Shown one piece after another: positions 6,564-13,874 of a stretch of 21,419 bases of DNA. The position numbers and the translations under genes were made by a program. Where the stretch lies: the NCBI GenBank assembly GCA_022013205.1, contig JAKLQT010000252.1, forward strand, positions 1 to 21,419, in the 5' to 3' direction. The first letter of the stretch is position 1. Every line of letters begins with the position of its first letter. A model generated the notes under the pieces. That model was given only the letters and a program-made list of their open reading frames with translations, was not told where the DNA came from and made no database searches. The DNA is from Candidatus Omnitrophota bacterium (GTDB lineage Bacteria; Omnitrophota; Gorgyraeia; B26-G9).

Positions 6564-7633
6564 CAATTTTTGACATAATAGACGAGGTAATTGAAAAAAA
6601 AGCCTCAGATTTACATATTATTGCCGGCGCCCCGCCGGCTCTGCGCATAAATGGAGAATTGTTTTTTACGAATAAAGATAAACTTACCCCCGAAGATGTG
6701 AAAAAACTTAGTTATGAACTTATAAACGATGAACGCAGGGAAAAATTCGAAAAAGAAAGTGAACTGGATTTTTCTTATTCTTATTTTAACGAAAAACGTA
6801 ATCTTTTCTGCCGCTTCAGAGTGAATCTATATATCCAGCGCGGCAGTGTAGCCCTGGCGCTGCGTTTTATCAGCAACCAAGTCCTTAGTTTTGCCAATCT
6901 TGGACTCCCGATAGTTTTAAAAGATATCGCCAGGCAAAAACGCGGCTTGATTTTGATAACAGGATCCACAGGCAGCGGTAAGTCAACAACTCTTGCGGCA
7001 ATTGTAGATTTAATTAACTCAGAGCGCAGCTGTCATATTCTTACCCTTGAAGATCCAATTGAATATTTTCACTCGCATAAAAAATCCCTTGTTTCTCAAA
7101 GAGAGATCGGACAAGATACCGCTTCTTTCTCCCTGGCCTTACGCGAAGCCTTAAGACAGGACCCGGATGTTATTCTTGTGGGAGAAATGCGTGATTTAGA
7201 AACTATAAGTATTGCTATTACAGCCGCGGAAACCGGGCATTTGGTGCTCGCGACACTGCACACTACTGACGCGGTACAGACAATAGATAGAATTATTGAC
7301 GTCTTCCCCCCTCATCAGCAGCAGCAGATCCGCACGCAGATATCGATCACATTACAGGCAGTTGTTTCTCAGCATCTGGTCATGTGTTCTGATGAAACAG
7401 GCCGCGTGCCGTGTCTGGAAATTATGATCGTGAACTCAGCCATAAGGAATCTTATTCGGGAAGGAAAAACATACCAGATATATTCTGTGATTGAAACTGC
7501 CCGTGATCAGGGCATGCAGACTCTTGACCAGGCACTGCAGGATCTGATAATTAATAAGAAAATATTAAGTGATGAGGCTTTACAAATTACGCGCGATCCT
7601 GACAATCTAAAGAAACGACTGAAAAACAGTTAA
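6560..7633 (+). CDS. pilT: PilT, type IV pilus retraction ATPase
   Basis: This 357-aa protein has the normal PilT length and all key motifs. The N-terminal PAS-like domain contains KKASDLHIIAGAPPALRING. The Walker A is GSTGSGKS (about residues 135-142) and the Asp box TLEDPIEY. The Walker B is DPDVILVGEMRD with catalytic Glu209. The His box is LATLHTTDAVQTIDRI with His234. The C-terminal signature AIRNLIREGKTYQIYSVIE is diagnostic of PilT over PilB/GspE, as is the lack of a tetracysteine zinc site. It would form a cytoplasmic hexamer at the pilus base that drives depolymerisation and twitching. The start has AGGAG 5 nt upstream. It is downstream of, and homologous to, the degenerate paralogue and likely arose by tandem duplication together with its promoter. 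The gene converges with the Memo-AMMECR1 gene, 8 bp away. Confidence 0.92.
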   Translation: MTIFDIIDEVIEKKASDLHIIAGAPPALRINGELFFTNKDKLTPEDVKKLSYELINDERREKFEKESELDFSYSYFNEKRNLFCRFRVNLYIQRGSVALALRFISNQVLSFANLGLPIVLKDIARQKRGLILITGSTGSGKSTTLAAIVDLINSERSCHILTLEDPIEYFHSHKKSLVSQREIGQDTASFSLALREALRQDPDVILVGEMRDLETISIAITAAETGHLVLATLHTTDAVQTIDRIIDVFPPHQQQQIRTQISITLQAVVSQHLVMCSDETGRVPCLEIMIVNSAIRNLIREGKTYQIYSVIETARDQGMQTLDQALQDLIINKKILSDEALQITRDPDNLKKRLKNS

Positions 7634-7641
7634 CCTTATTT

Positions 7642-9129
7642 TTACTCTTTTTCCCCGAAAACCTCGGCGCTAAAAATAAAAATCTTTGCTCCTTTTTTCC
7701 AATCATCGCGGTTTAGCCCTGCTTTAACGCATGTTTGTTCCAAAAACTGCTCTGTGTTCCAGCCGTATTCAGCCGCGACCTGGGGTAATAGAAGCCCGGA
7801 GGCAAATCCTTTTCTTATTATAATTCCGTGTGTTCCGACTTTAATTTTGCTTATATCAGTAATTTGCTCAATCGGGCTCATTACAGAAATTTCCAGGCCA
7901 ATGGAATCCAGCTCACTTTCACTTACGCTTGGAAAACGCGGATCAGCTGTCGCAGCTTCAATAGCCATATCGCAAATTACTTTGATTAGCGGTTCATCAG
8001 CGGCTATTCTTCCGATGCACCCGCGCAGCCTGCCGCTTTTCTTTAAAGTGACAAAAGCTCCTCTTTTTTCCAAAAACAGGGCATCATCTGTTTGAATTTT
8101 CTGGCGTTGGCCTGATTTAAGATAATCCCGGATCGATTTTCTGGCCATTGAAAAAAGTTCACTTTTTTGTGTCTGTGTTAACATACCAGTGCCTCCTTCT
8201 GGAATTATATCCTGTGTTTTTTTTGGTGATCGTGAGTATATAACGCTGCTGTAGCCCACTACCCTGTCAGTTGATGAGTTTGTCGTGTCCGCGGATGTGG
8301 CATATGCCAGTATATCCGCCTGATCTGCGCCGATTTTTTTCATTGTAAGCATGAGCGTTATCACCGCGGCATGGCCGCATAATTCGCAGTTTCCTGATGA
8401 TAGATTATCGAAAAAAGAACGGGCGTCATTATCGGCTATTAAAGAAAGCGTGTTTTTGTCGATAGCATTCGCTTTCCTTTGGCTGTGAAAATGAGACATA
8501 TCCGTACTTGCCACGATAAGGACATCATCTCTTTGGGATATCAGTTGAGCTAAAATATCTGAAATCTCTTCATAAAACGAGTATGAACTGCCGGATATAA
8601 TAACCGGCACGATCGAAAAGTTACGCAGGCTTTTTTGCAAAAAAGGTATCTGAACCTCAAGGGCATGCTCTTTTTCAAAAACCTCAGGCCGGAAATCAAA
8701 ATGACTTTTGTTTTTTAATAGTTCGTTCGTAAAAGCAGAATCAACCGGAACAAGCCCTAAGGGTGTTTTGAACGAACCGCTTTTATACACAGCTGCTTTT
8801 TTTAGATGATGATAATGGCTTGGCGAGAGAATAATAACGGTTGAATAATTTTTCATATAAATCGCTTTATAGGCACTCGCCGCGATCTTGCCTGAATAAA
8901 TGTATCCGGCATGCGGAGAAATAATACCGTATATATAATTTGCTGTTTTTTTAGGGTTTGTACTAGCGAGCATCTGTTCAATCATGCTTGATAATTTTTT
9001 TTCCTCAGCGGGATAAAAATACCCGCTGACGTTAGATTCTTTAACAAGCTGCTTTTGCGCCAAACCAGCCCTGAGACTGCAAGCCGCGAAAACTGCTAAT
9101 ATGCTTAGAACTGTGAAAATTTTTTTCAT
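7642..9129 (-). CDS. exported Memo-AMMECR1 fusion protein (AmmeMemoRadiSam proteins B and A)
   Basis: The 495-aa protein has an N-terminal signal peptide (KK, then a hydrophobic core to about residue 24). Residues about 34-300 are a MEMO domain. Its metal/active-site residues are visible: His73 in PHAGY, His105 in SPSHYHH, Asp210 and His213 in STDMSHF, and Cys251 in LCGHAA. Residues about 318-490 are an AMMECR1 domain with the hallmark LRGCIG (368-373). In most genomes these are separate genes next to a radical SAM gene; here they are fused and carry a signal. The gene overlaps the radical SAM gene by 4 bp (ATGA), giving translational coupling. The biochemical role of the AmmeMemoRadiSam system is not well established. 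MEMO domains resemble metal-dependent dioxygenases, and an envelope location here is inferred from the signal peptide. Confidence 0.9.
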   Translation of the reverse strand: MKKIFTVLSILAVFAACSLRAGLAQKQLVKESNVSGYFYPAEEKKLSSMIEQMLASTNPKKTANYIYGIISPHAGYIYSGKIAASAYKAIYMKNYSTVIILSPSHYHHLKKAAVYKSGSFKTPLGLVPVDSAFTNELLKNKSHFDFRPEVFEKEHALEVQIPFLQKSLRNFSIVPVIISGSSYSFYEEISDILAQLISQRDDVLIVASTDMSHFHSQRKANAIDKNTLSLIADNDARSFFDNLSSGNCELCGHAAVITLMLTMKKIGADQADILAYATSADTTNSSTDRVVGYSSVIYSRSPKKTQDIIPEGGTGMLTQTQKSELFSMARKSIRDYLKSGQRQKIQTDDALFLEKRGAFVTLKKSGRLRGCIGRIAADEPLIKVICDMAIEAATADPRFPSVSESELDSIGLEISVMSPIEQITDISKIKVGTHGIIIRKGFASGLLLPQVAAEYGWNTEQFLEQTCVKAGLNRDDWKKGAKIFIFSAEVFGEKE

Positions 9130-10232
9130 ACAAAAACTCCGGCAATTGACTCATTACAATAAGGGCAGATGCTTCCATTTAAAACATTCTTCACTATGGT
9201 GTATCCTGCTCTTTTGATCAACTCTTTTTTACACTTAGGGCAATAGGTACTTTCCGCGGGGTTCCCCGGGAGATTGCCTATATAGGAGAATTTCAGCCCT
9301 GAGTCAATCGCGATCTTATGGGCTGATTCTAAGGTGCTCACTGGTGTCGGCGGCAGGGTTGAGAGTTTGTAAATCGGGAAAAAACGTGAAAAATGTACCG
9401 GGACATCAGGCCCCAGATTCTTATATATCCACTCGCACATTTTTCTTATCTGATCCGGATTATCGTTTAAGGAAGGTACGATAAGGTTTGTAAGTTCAAG
9501 CCAGACCCCCATCTCCTTTTTTATAATAATCAGGTTTTCAAGAATCTGCTTTAGGCTCCCAGAGCAGACTTGGCTGTAATATTCTTCACTAAAAGCCTTT
9601 AAATCAACATTTATAGCGTTCAGATGAGTACAGATCCCGCGTAAAGGAACCGGGTTTACATAGCCGTTTGTATGCATAACATTTTTAGTCCCGTTCTTTT
9701 TGGCAATAACAGCTGTATCAAGGGCGAACTCATACCATACCATTGGTTCTGTGTATGTGTAGGCAATGCTGCGTGATTTTGTCTGTACAGCTTTTAAGGC
9801 AATATCCTCAGGAGATAAATAAACGGCCTCAACCTGTTCAGGGGCAGCCTGAGAAATCTGCCAGTTCTGACAGAACTTACACCTGAGATTACAGCCTGCC
9901 GTAGCTATAGAAAGTGATCTGGAGCCGGGAAGGAAATGGAAAAAAGGTTTTTTTTCTATAGGGTCAATATGCACCGCACAAGGATTGGCATAAACAATAT
10001 TAAAGAATTTTCCTTTTTTATTCTCTTTGATTCGGCAAAAACCGCGCTTACCGTCTTTAACTGTGCAATTATGCGGGCAGTGCAGGCATTGAACACTGTT
10101 GTCTTTAAGTGTTTTGTAGTATAAAGCTTCTTTTTCTCTAACAGAGGCGTAAACAAAGCCCAGGCCTTTGCTCAGCATGTATCCGCCTGAACAAATTCCT
10201 AGTTTTATGAAGTCCCGCCTCCTGATATGCAT
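9126..10232 (-). CDS. AmmeMemoRadiSam system radical SAM enzyme with Tat signal
   Basis: The 368-aa protein starts MHIRRRDFIKLG, a twin-arginine consensus (RRxFxK) followed by a hydrophobic stretch ending at VYA near residue 29. That predicts folded export with its cofactor already inserted. An N-terminal Cys cluster (Cys49, 52, 56, 66 in QCLHCPHNC and GFC) precedes the radical SAM motif CNLRCKFCQNW (Cys114, 118, 121). A C-terminal zinc-ribbon-like pair lies at CPKC (331-334) and CPYC (356-359). The family is PflA-like in fold and is known next to MEMO and AMMECR1 genes. GAAGGG lies upstream of the ATG. It is placed 15 bp after the HPP gene and overlaps the Memo-AMMECR1 gene, so all act in one operon. 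Export of a SAM-dependent enzyme is puzzling because SAM is cytoplasmic. Confidence 0.9.
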   Translation of the reverse strand: MHIRRRDFIKLGICSGGYMLSKGLGFVYASVREKEALYYKTLKDNSVQCLHCPHNCTVKDGKRGFCRIKENKKGKFFNIVYANPCAVHIDPIEKKPFFHFLPGSRSLSIATAGCNLRCKFCQNWQISQAAPEQVEAVYLSPEDIALKAVQTKSRSIAYTYTEPMVWYEFALDTAVIAKKNGTKNVMHTNGYVNPVPLRGICTHLNAINVDLKAFSEEYYSQVCSGSLKQILENLIIIKKEMGVWLELTNLIVPSLNDNPDQIRKMCEWIYKNLGPDVPVHFSRFFPIYKLSTLPPTPVSTLESAHKIAIDSGLKFSYIGNLPGNPAESTYCPKCKKELIKRAGYTIVKNVLNGSICPYCNESIAGVFV

Positions 10233-10247
10233 TGCTTTTTTCCCTTC

Positions 10248-10751
10248 TTAAAGCAAATCTTTCAACAACGGCCGTAGGAGAGTTTTAATTGCTACCAGGC
10301 AGATAATACCGATAATAACTACTAGAACAGATCTCACCTCGCATTTGTTAAGAAAAAGCCCCATGGCTAAACCGGCCGCGGGCGGATGTTCCGTATTGGT
10401 CACGACCATAAGAAATACGGATAACCCGACAGAAAGAGAACAAAAGATCACATAGGAGTTTTTTGCTATAAATTCTATGTTTTGCAGAGCAGGGAGAATT
10501 GATAAATAATGACACAGGCATCCAACAACTATTCCGGCTAAATAACCGCCGATAAGCTTGCGTGCTGAAGAAACATCTCCTGCCGGCATAGTGAACGCGA
10601 TAAAGGCGCTTGAGCCAAGAGCGGCGATAACAGCCGCGTTTGTGGCCACATCAAGCAAAAGTAAAACCAGAAATGCCGCGGTTGCAGCTAAGAGAGATTG
10701 GAGTATGTATTCTTTTTTGTTCTTTCTGAATTTGGGATCAAAAGTAATCAT
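10248..10751 (-). CDS. HPP family integral membrane protein
   Basis: The 167-aa polytopic protein has four to five hydrophobic segments (about residues 17-33, 40-53, 67-85, 101-117, 143-160). The family signature is intact: TNTEHPPAAGLAMGLF contains the HPP tripeptide, and ALGSSAFIAFTMPAGDVSSARKLIGGY is the conserved N-terminal loop. HPP proteins have been linked to nitrite transport in cyanobacteria and plants. Many bacterial members have unknown substrates, so transport is inferred. It overlaps the upstream small membrane gene by 4 bp (ATGA) and precedes the radical SAM gene by 15 bp. It is therefore co-expressed with the AmmeMemoRadiSam pair, though no functional link is known. Confidence 0.85.
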   Translation of the reverse strand: MITFDPKFRKNKKEYILQSLLAATAAFLVLLLLDVATNAAVIAALGSSAFIAFTMPAGDVSSARKLIGGYLAGIVVGCLCHYLSILPALQNIEFIAKNSYVIFCSLSVGLSVFLMVVTNTEHPPAAGLAMGLFLNKCEVRSVLVVIIGIICLVAIKTLLRPLLKDLL

Positions 10752-11353
10752 TTGTTTTCAGCTTCCTTATGGCTGGATTCATCGCACATGCGCTTAAGGT
10801 TTTTTTGAAGTGAATTGATCCCCTGAAAAAGCATGATAAATCCGATGGTAAATAATAAAATATGAAGCTTAGGCAATTGTAAAGATTTAACCCTTCTAAT
10901 TACCAGATACGCGTTATAAGGCGCTACCCATTGCCCATGAGCTATGTAATTGAGTGATCCGTAGAAATCCTTCTTAAAACGGTGTGTGCCCAGCTGATAA
11001 TATTGGCCCTGTCCGGAGCTGTTGCGCAAATAACCGAGGTTGAAGTCACTGTGCCATGTAGTTTTCTCGCGTGAAGTGAGATCATCAATAATAACGCTTA
11101 ATTGAAAATCTTTGTTTTCGATTCTTCGGTCAGGGACTTTTAACCAGAACGAAAGCACCTCATCTGTTCTGGCGCTGAATGTTCCGGCAATATCCTGATT
11201 ATTTTTAAGCGATAAACGCACAGGAAAAGTATAAGCGTCCTCATATAGCCCGTTTGTAATACTGATAATTCCAAAAACAAGGCTTGTAATAAAAAGTGTG
11301 CCGCCAACAATCGTAACAAAAATTCCTAAAATAAATTTTTCTTTAGGTACCAT
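10748..11353 (-). CDS. membrane-anchored protein with an extracytoplasmic beta domain
   Basis: The 201-aa protein has an N-terminal membrane helix (about residues 8-32, ILGIFVTIVGGTLFITSLVFG). An external segment rich in beta strands follows (RLSLKNNQDIAGTFSARTD; VLSFWLKVPDR; QLSVIIDDLTSREK), then a second helix near residues 163-180 (LHILLFTIGFIMLFQG) and a basic cytoplasmic tail. The topology is two helices around a periplasmic domain. I do not recognise the family. It is the first gene of the operon driven by the promoter at 11384-11412 and is coupled by an ATGA overlap to the HPP gene. It could be an accessory subunit of that membrane protein, which is inference from the coupling only. 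Confidence 0.7.
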   Translation of the reverse strand: MVPKEKFILGIFVTIVGGTLFITSLVFGIISITNGLYEDAYTFPVRLSLKNNQDIAGTFSARTDEVLSFWLKVPDRRIENKDFQLSVIIDDLTSREKTTWHSDFNLGYLRNSSGQGQYYQLGTHRFKKDFYGSLNYIAHGQWVAPYNAYLVIRRVKSLQLPKLHILLFTIGFIMLFQGINSLQKNLKRMCDESSHKEAENK

Positions 11354-11383
11354 GGAATCCCCACTCTATAGTATTAGCGCTTT

Positions 11384-11412
11384 ATTTTAGCACAATTCTA
11401 ATAATTAGGCAA
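11384..11412 (-). promoter_or_regulatory. extended -10 promoter for the HPP/AmmeMemoRadiSam operon
   Basis: On the minus strand TTGCCT (11412-11407), a 17-bp spacer ending in TGC, and TAAAAT (11389-11384) make a strong sigma70 promoter with the TGn extension. It lies about 30 bp upstream of the ATG at 11353. Confidence 0.6.
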
Positions 11413-11433
11413 TTTTAAGAATTATTAGTAACC

Positions 11434-11577
11434 TTAGCGAATCAGCCATTGATGTACGCAAGCCCCTGCAAACCAAACGCTTGCACTTAAAGCCATCGTT
11501 ATTATAAATGGAAGGTGTTTTTTAATGCAAATGACAATTATAGAGATGCTGATAAAAATTTTAACTACTAATTGCAC
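11434..11577 (-). CDS. 47-aa two-helix membrane peptide
   Basis: A GTG at 11577 is preceded by GGAG with a 6-nt spacer and opens a 47-codon frame that overlaps the 3' end of the 231-aa-frame membrane gene (stop at 11561-11563). The peptide has two hydrophobic stretches: residues 3-18 (LVVKIFISISIIVICI) and about 24-42 (FIITMALSASVWFAGACV), joined by KKHLP, and ends QWLIR. The ribosome binding site, overlap with the upstream stop and membrane-like composition argue for a real gene. The family is unknown. Translation is probably coupled to the upstream membrane protein, suggesting that they work together. Confidence 0.6.
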   Translation of the reverse strand: MQLVVKIFISISIIVICIKKHLPFIITMALSASVWFAGACVHQWLIR

Positions 11578-12211
11578 TGGCATCTCCGGTTTTTATGGAT
11601 TTAGAAGCCAGCTTCCTGTAAAGGGCAGCGTGGGCTATAATTGTTGTGGGAATAGAGACAATTAAGCCGATGCCTAATACTAAAGCCCCTAAAAAATTTA
11701 TAAAGCCAACCAATATTGCGAACTTAATAAGCCGTAGTTTTATCCCGTGGGTTATCCGCGCGCTCTCTTTTAGCGCTTCAATTGGGCCAAGTTTTTTATC
11801 GACAATAAAGTATCCGAAGAATTGAAATTTGAGAAACCAGACGATCCCGGGAATTACCAGTATTAATATCCCCAAAGTAGTAAGCAAAGAGAAAAGTATA
11901 AATCCGACCGTGTAGTTTAAAAAAATATCAAAATTATAAAAAAAAACTGCATAACCAGGAGTTTTATCATCACAGATATCAAGCGCTACCTTAATCAGCC
12001 CCAGTCCTACGACAAGGTCAACAAAGCATGACAGCGCATAAATTAAAAACATGCTTTCGTTTGTTCTGCTGGGTGTGTTTTTAAAAAAAGCGAGCAAAAG
12101 GTTTACAGCGAATATTATCAGGAATAAACCGCAGAAGAGGACTAAAAATTTTTTTGCTTTCATCCAGCCGAAGCTGAAAATTTCTTTAGCAGAAAAAGTT
12201 TCCATATTCAT
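11561..12211 (-). CDS. multi-pass membrane protein, DUF975/GDPD-membrane-domain-like
   Basis: The start is set at the ATG at 12211 (216 aa), which has AAAGGAGG at ideal distance; the longer frame begins at 12256 without such a site. There are five to six membrane segments (about residues 22-42, 52-75, 96-125, 128-140, 165-200). The PG-containing pattern VIPGIVWFLKFQFFGYFIVDKKLGPIEALKESARITHGIKLRLIKF is described here in parts: IPGIVW, then IEALKESARITHG. The latter is a hallmark of the membrane-domain family shared by DUF975 and glycerophosphodiester phosphodiesterase membrane regions, in which a conserved GxxEALKxS loop follows the helices. The biochemical role is unknown. It lies 32 bp downstream of the 55-aa gene and overlaps the 47-aa peptide gene. 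Confidence 0.7.
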   Translation of the reverse strand: MNMETFSAKEIFSFGWMKAKKFLVLFCGLFLIIFAVNLLLAFFKNTPSRTNESMFLIYALSCFVDLVVGLGLIKVALDICDDKTPGYAVFFYNFDIFLNYTVGFILFSLLTTLGILILVIPGIVWFLKFQFFGYFIVDKKLGPIEALKESARITHGIKLRLIKFAILVGFINFLGALVLGIGLIVSIPTTIIAHAALYRKLASKSIKTGDASAISS

Positions 12212-12243
12212 AAATATGCCTCCTTTAAAATATTTGCTATCAA

Positions 12244-12411
12244 TTAGAAATTCCACTCTTTTTGCTCAATAGAGCCCTTAAACTTTTCCCATCGCCGCAC
12301 TTTTTCTAAGACCCGTTTCTGGCGCTTGTTAAGCTCATTTAGCGCATTATCCTTTCTTATGCGTTTGATGAACCAGATATCATGAGTGGTAGGCTGCGGC
12401 GGTTTTTTCAT
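12244..12411 (-). CDS. 55-aa basic coiled-coil-like small protein
   Basis: The ATG at 12411 opens a 55-codon frame: MKKPPQPTTHDIWFIKRIRK, then a charged helical stretch NALNELNKRQKRVLEKVRRW, ending SIEQKEWNF. The protein is strongly basic, likely helical, and has no membrane segment. An extended -10 box (TATAAT at 12424-12419, with TGG before it) lies only 7 nt upstream, so the mRNA would begin at or next to the ATG without a leader. It is first in a run of minus-strand genes with the membrane protein and 47-aa peptide. I do not recognise the family. A nucleic-acid or ribosome-binding role would fit the charge but is speculative. Confidence 0.6.
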   Translation of the reverse strand: MKKPPQPTTHDIWFIKRIRKDNALNELNKRQKRVLEKVRRWEKFKGSIEQKEWNF

Positions 12412-12418
12412 ATTATGG

Positions 12419-12427
12419 ATTATACCA
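12419..12427 (-). promoter_or_regulatory. extended -10 box for a probable leaderless transcript
   Basis: Minus-strand TGGTATAAT followed by CCATAAT and then the ATG at 12411. The sequence GGTATAATCCA followed by TATG matches both pilT promoters (4814 and 6516). A weak TTTAAA sits about 17 bp upstream as -35. Confidence 0.55.
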
Positions 12428-12536
12428 TAAAAGCTGGTATTTTTAAAGATAGTAAGCGCTTGTTCTTAAAAGATAAAGAACCTGGGGAAAATGGTATGAG
12501 GCGAAAGTGTTGGATAGCCTGAATTTTGACAGGGGC

Positions 12537-13238
12537 TTATTTTACCCGGCCTATATAAGAGAGAATTTCATTGAAATTATAAGTGGGGCTGCCGACCATT
12601 CTACCGTCGCGGCCGAATACTCTTACATCCGGAATGCTTCTTATACCGTATTGTATTGTTACCGGAGTTCCCCACTTTACAATATCGATCTTTCTCAGGT
12701 ATATGTCAGCATCTTTCCTGGCAAGATGCTCCAGGTAGGGTGACAACTTTTTACAGGGGCCGCACCAGTCTGCATAAAAATCAATAAGCGTTATTTTACC
12801 TGGGACAAGAACATCCTTTAGATCAACCAGCTTGCCGCCGTCCTTGAATATAAGAACAGGCTGCTGCATTGTCTGGGTTTTTTCTATCTGCTTTTTCTCG
12901 GTTTTTGTTATCCAGGCGTCTTTATACTCAGTAAGCCCCTTTGCTTCCTGAGCCTCTTTAAATTTAGATTCCATTTTCCGATCTTCAAGCCGCATTTCAA
13001 AATTCGGATCGATTTGATCCACTACCCCGTCAATAAATACGATCATCCCGCCCGGATAACTGAGAATTTCCTCGTTTCCGGTGTTTATTATGCCGGTAGG
13101 CTCACCGTATTTATTAATAACCTCAGCCCGGGTACTCCCCTTTTCAATTTTAGCAAATAGCACGGAGTTAAAAACCAGTAAACAGGAACAGGTTAAAATC
13201 GTAAGGAGAAGTATGTAAGGTATCCTGATATTTTTCAT
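12537..13238 (-). CDS. exported thioredoxin-like protein with an N-terminal SmpA/BamE-like domain
   Basis: The 233-aa protein has an N-terminal signal (KNIRIPYILLLTILTCSCLL to about residue 29). Next is a short module, residues about 31-73, with IEKGSTRAEVINKYGEPTG and then a YPGGMIVFIDG strand pair, resembling the SmpA/OmlA (BamE-type) fold. A charged helical linker (about 80-120) leads to a thioredoxin fold from about 127. It has the active site WCGPC (Cys159, Cys162) in DFYADWCGPCKKLSPYL, and the cis-proline loop RSIPDVRVF (Pro203). It should act as a periplasmic or outer-membrane-facing disulfide reductant or oxidant. The BamE-like part suggests localisation near envelope machinery, by inference. 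A TATAAT 6 nt before the ATG implies a leaderless transcript. Confidence 0.85.
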   Translation of the reverse strand: MKNIRIPYILLLTILTCSCLLVFNSVLFAKIEKGSTRAEVINKYGEPTGIINTGNEEILSYPGGMIVFIDGVVDQIDPNFEMRLEDRKMESKFKEAQEAKGLTEYKDAWITKTEKKQIEKTQTMQQPVLIFKDGGKLVDLKDVLVPGKITLIDFYADWCGPCKKLSPYLEHLARKDADIYLRKIDIVKWGTPVTIQYGIRSIPDVRVFGRDGRMVGSPTYNFNEILSYIGRVK

Positions 13239-13244
13239 GTTTTC

Positions 13245-13250
13245 ATTATA
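13245..13250 (-). promoter_or_regulatory. -10 box of the thioredoxin gene, leaderless arrangement
   Basis: Minus-strand TGTTATAAT ends at 13245, with only GAAAAC between TATAAT and the ATG at 13238. The expected transcription start coincides with the A of the ATG. No Shine-Dalgarno can fit. Confidence 0.5.
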
Positions 13251-13360
13251 ACATATTGTTAAAATAAAGGCAGGTTTTTTTATCTATCTGCTTTTAAATT
13301 ATTTGGTTGTTTTTTGTTTAGGTTGGTAAAAGGCAAAATTCACCTCAAGTGTTAAAAATA

Positions 13361-13389
13361 TTGACATTGATAACGTTTTTATTTATAGT
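13361..13389 (+). promoter_or_regulatory. sigma70 promoter for tRNA-Ala
   Basis: TTGACA (13361-13366), a 17-bp spacer and TATAGT (13384-13389) form a near-consensus promoter. The start is expected near 13396, about 94 nt before the tRNA. That distance is lengthened by the duplicated segment 13405-13489. Confidence 0.7.
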
Positions 13390-13404
13390 ATTTTACATGT
13401 TCCT

Positions 13405-13489
13405 GGGGTCATAGCTCTCACCTACGCCAAAGGCTTCGGTGAGCAGGCAGCCGGGAGCTGGTTGTAAAAATGAACATTTTCGTTTTAAA
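13405..13489 (+). repeat. 85-bp hairpin insert with duplicated tRNA-Ala 5' end
   Basis: GGGGTCATAGCTC at 13405-13417 is identical to the first 13 nt of the tRNA at 13490-13502. After it comes an imperfect hairpin 13417-13443 (CTCACCTACGCC, AAA, GGCTTCGGTGAG, two mismatches), then a GC-rich GGCAGCCGGGAGCTGG and an AT-rich tail. The layout is what insertion of a small element into the tRNA 5' region with a 13-bp target duplication would leave, keeping an intact tRNA downstream. Confidence 0.65.
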
Positions 13490-13565
13490 GGGGTCATAGC
13501 TCAGCTGGGAGAGCGCCTCGTTCGCAACGAGGAGGCCGGGGGTTCGAGTCCCCCTGACTCCACCA
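13490..13565 (+). tRNA. tRNA-Ala (anticodon CGC)
   Basis: The 76-nt cloverleaf includes an encoded CCA end (13563-13565). The acceptor stem GGGGTCA pairs with TGACTCC and contains the G3:U70 wobble that defines alanine tRNAs; position 73 is A. The D-arm AGCTCAGCTGGGAGAGC, the anticodon stem CCTCG/CGAGG with loop TTCGCAA (anticodon CGC, reading GCG), and the T-arm GGGGGTTCGAGTCCCCC are all complete. It is transcribed from the promoter at 13361-13389. Confidence 0.96.
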
Positions 13566-13874
13566 TTCGACTCCTCACTAATGCTCGTCGCTCATGGTAA
13601 ACCTCAAATTAAGAGATGAGAACCCAAAAAAGCAAAAAAACATCAGCATTAGCTTTGTTCGGATCTTAAGATTCTTCTGGTACAGATTAAGCATTCGCGC
13701 CTTCCCTAATCTTTAACCAGCTACGCACGCTTTTTTTGTCTGGGGGGGAGTAAAGGGCAACAATTCATAGGGTTACCTCTTTTTTGTTAGGTTAATTTTT
13801 AATTATCCTGGCGGATATTAATGATTTTAAGGTGAGCTTTTTTAACAACGTCCTGTCTGAAAACAACTGAAATC
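13566..13874. other. intergenic region after tRNA-Ala, no gene seen
   Basis: No protein-like frame is visible. The first part (13566-13600, ATGCTCGTCGCTCATGG) is a weak inverted repeat, perhaps another degenerate repeat copy. A T-run at about 13730-13737 lacks a convincing preceding stem, and G7 follows at about 13742. No clear terminator could be assigned. Confidence 0.4.

Noticed and set aside
13725..13740. T-run that could be a terminator after tRNA-Ala
   Set aside because: No stable stem precedes the T-run.
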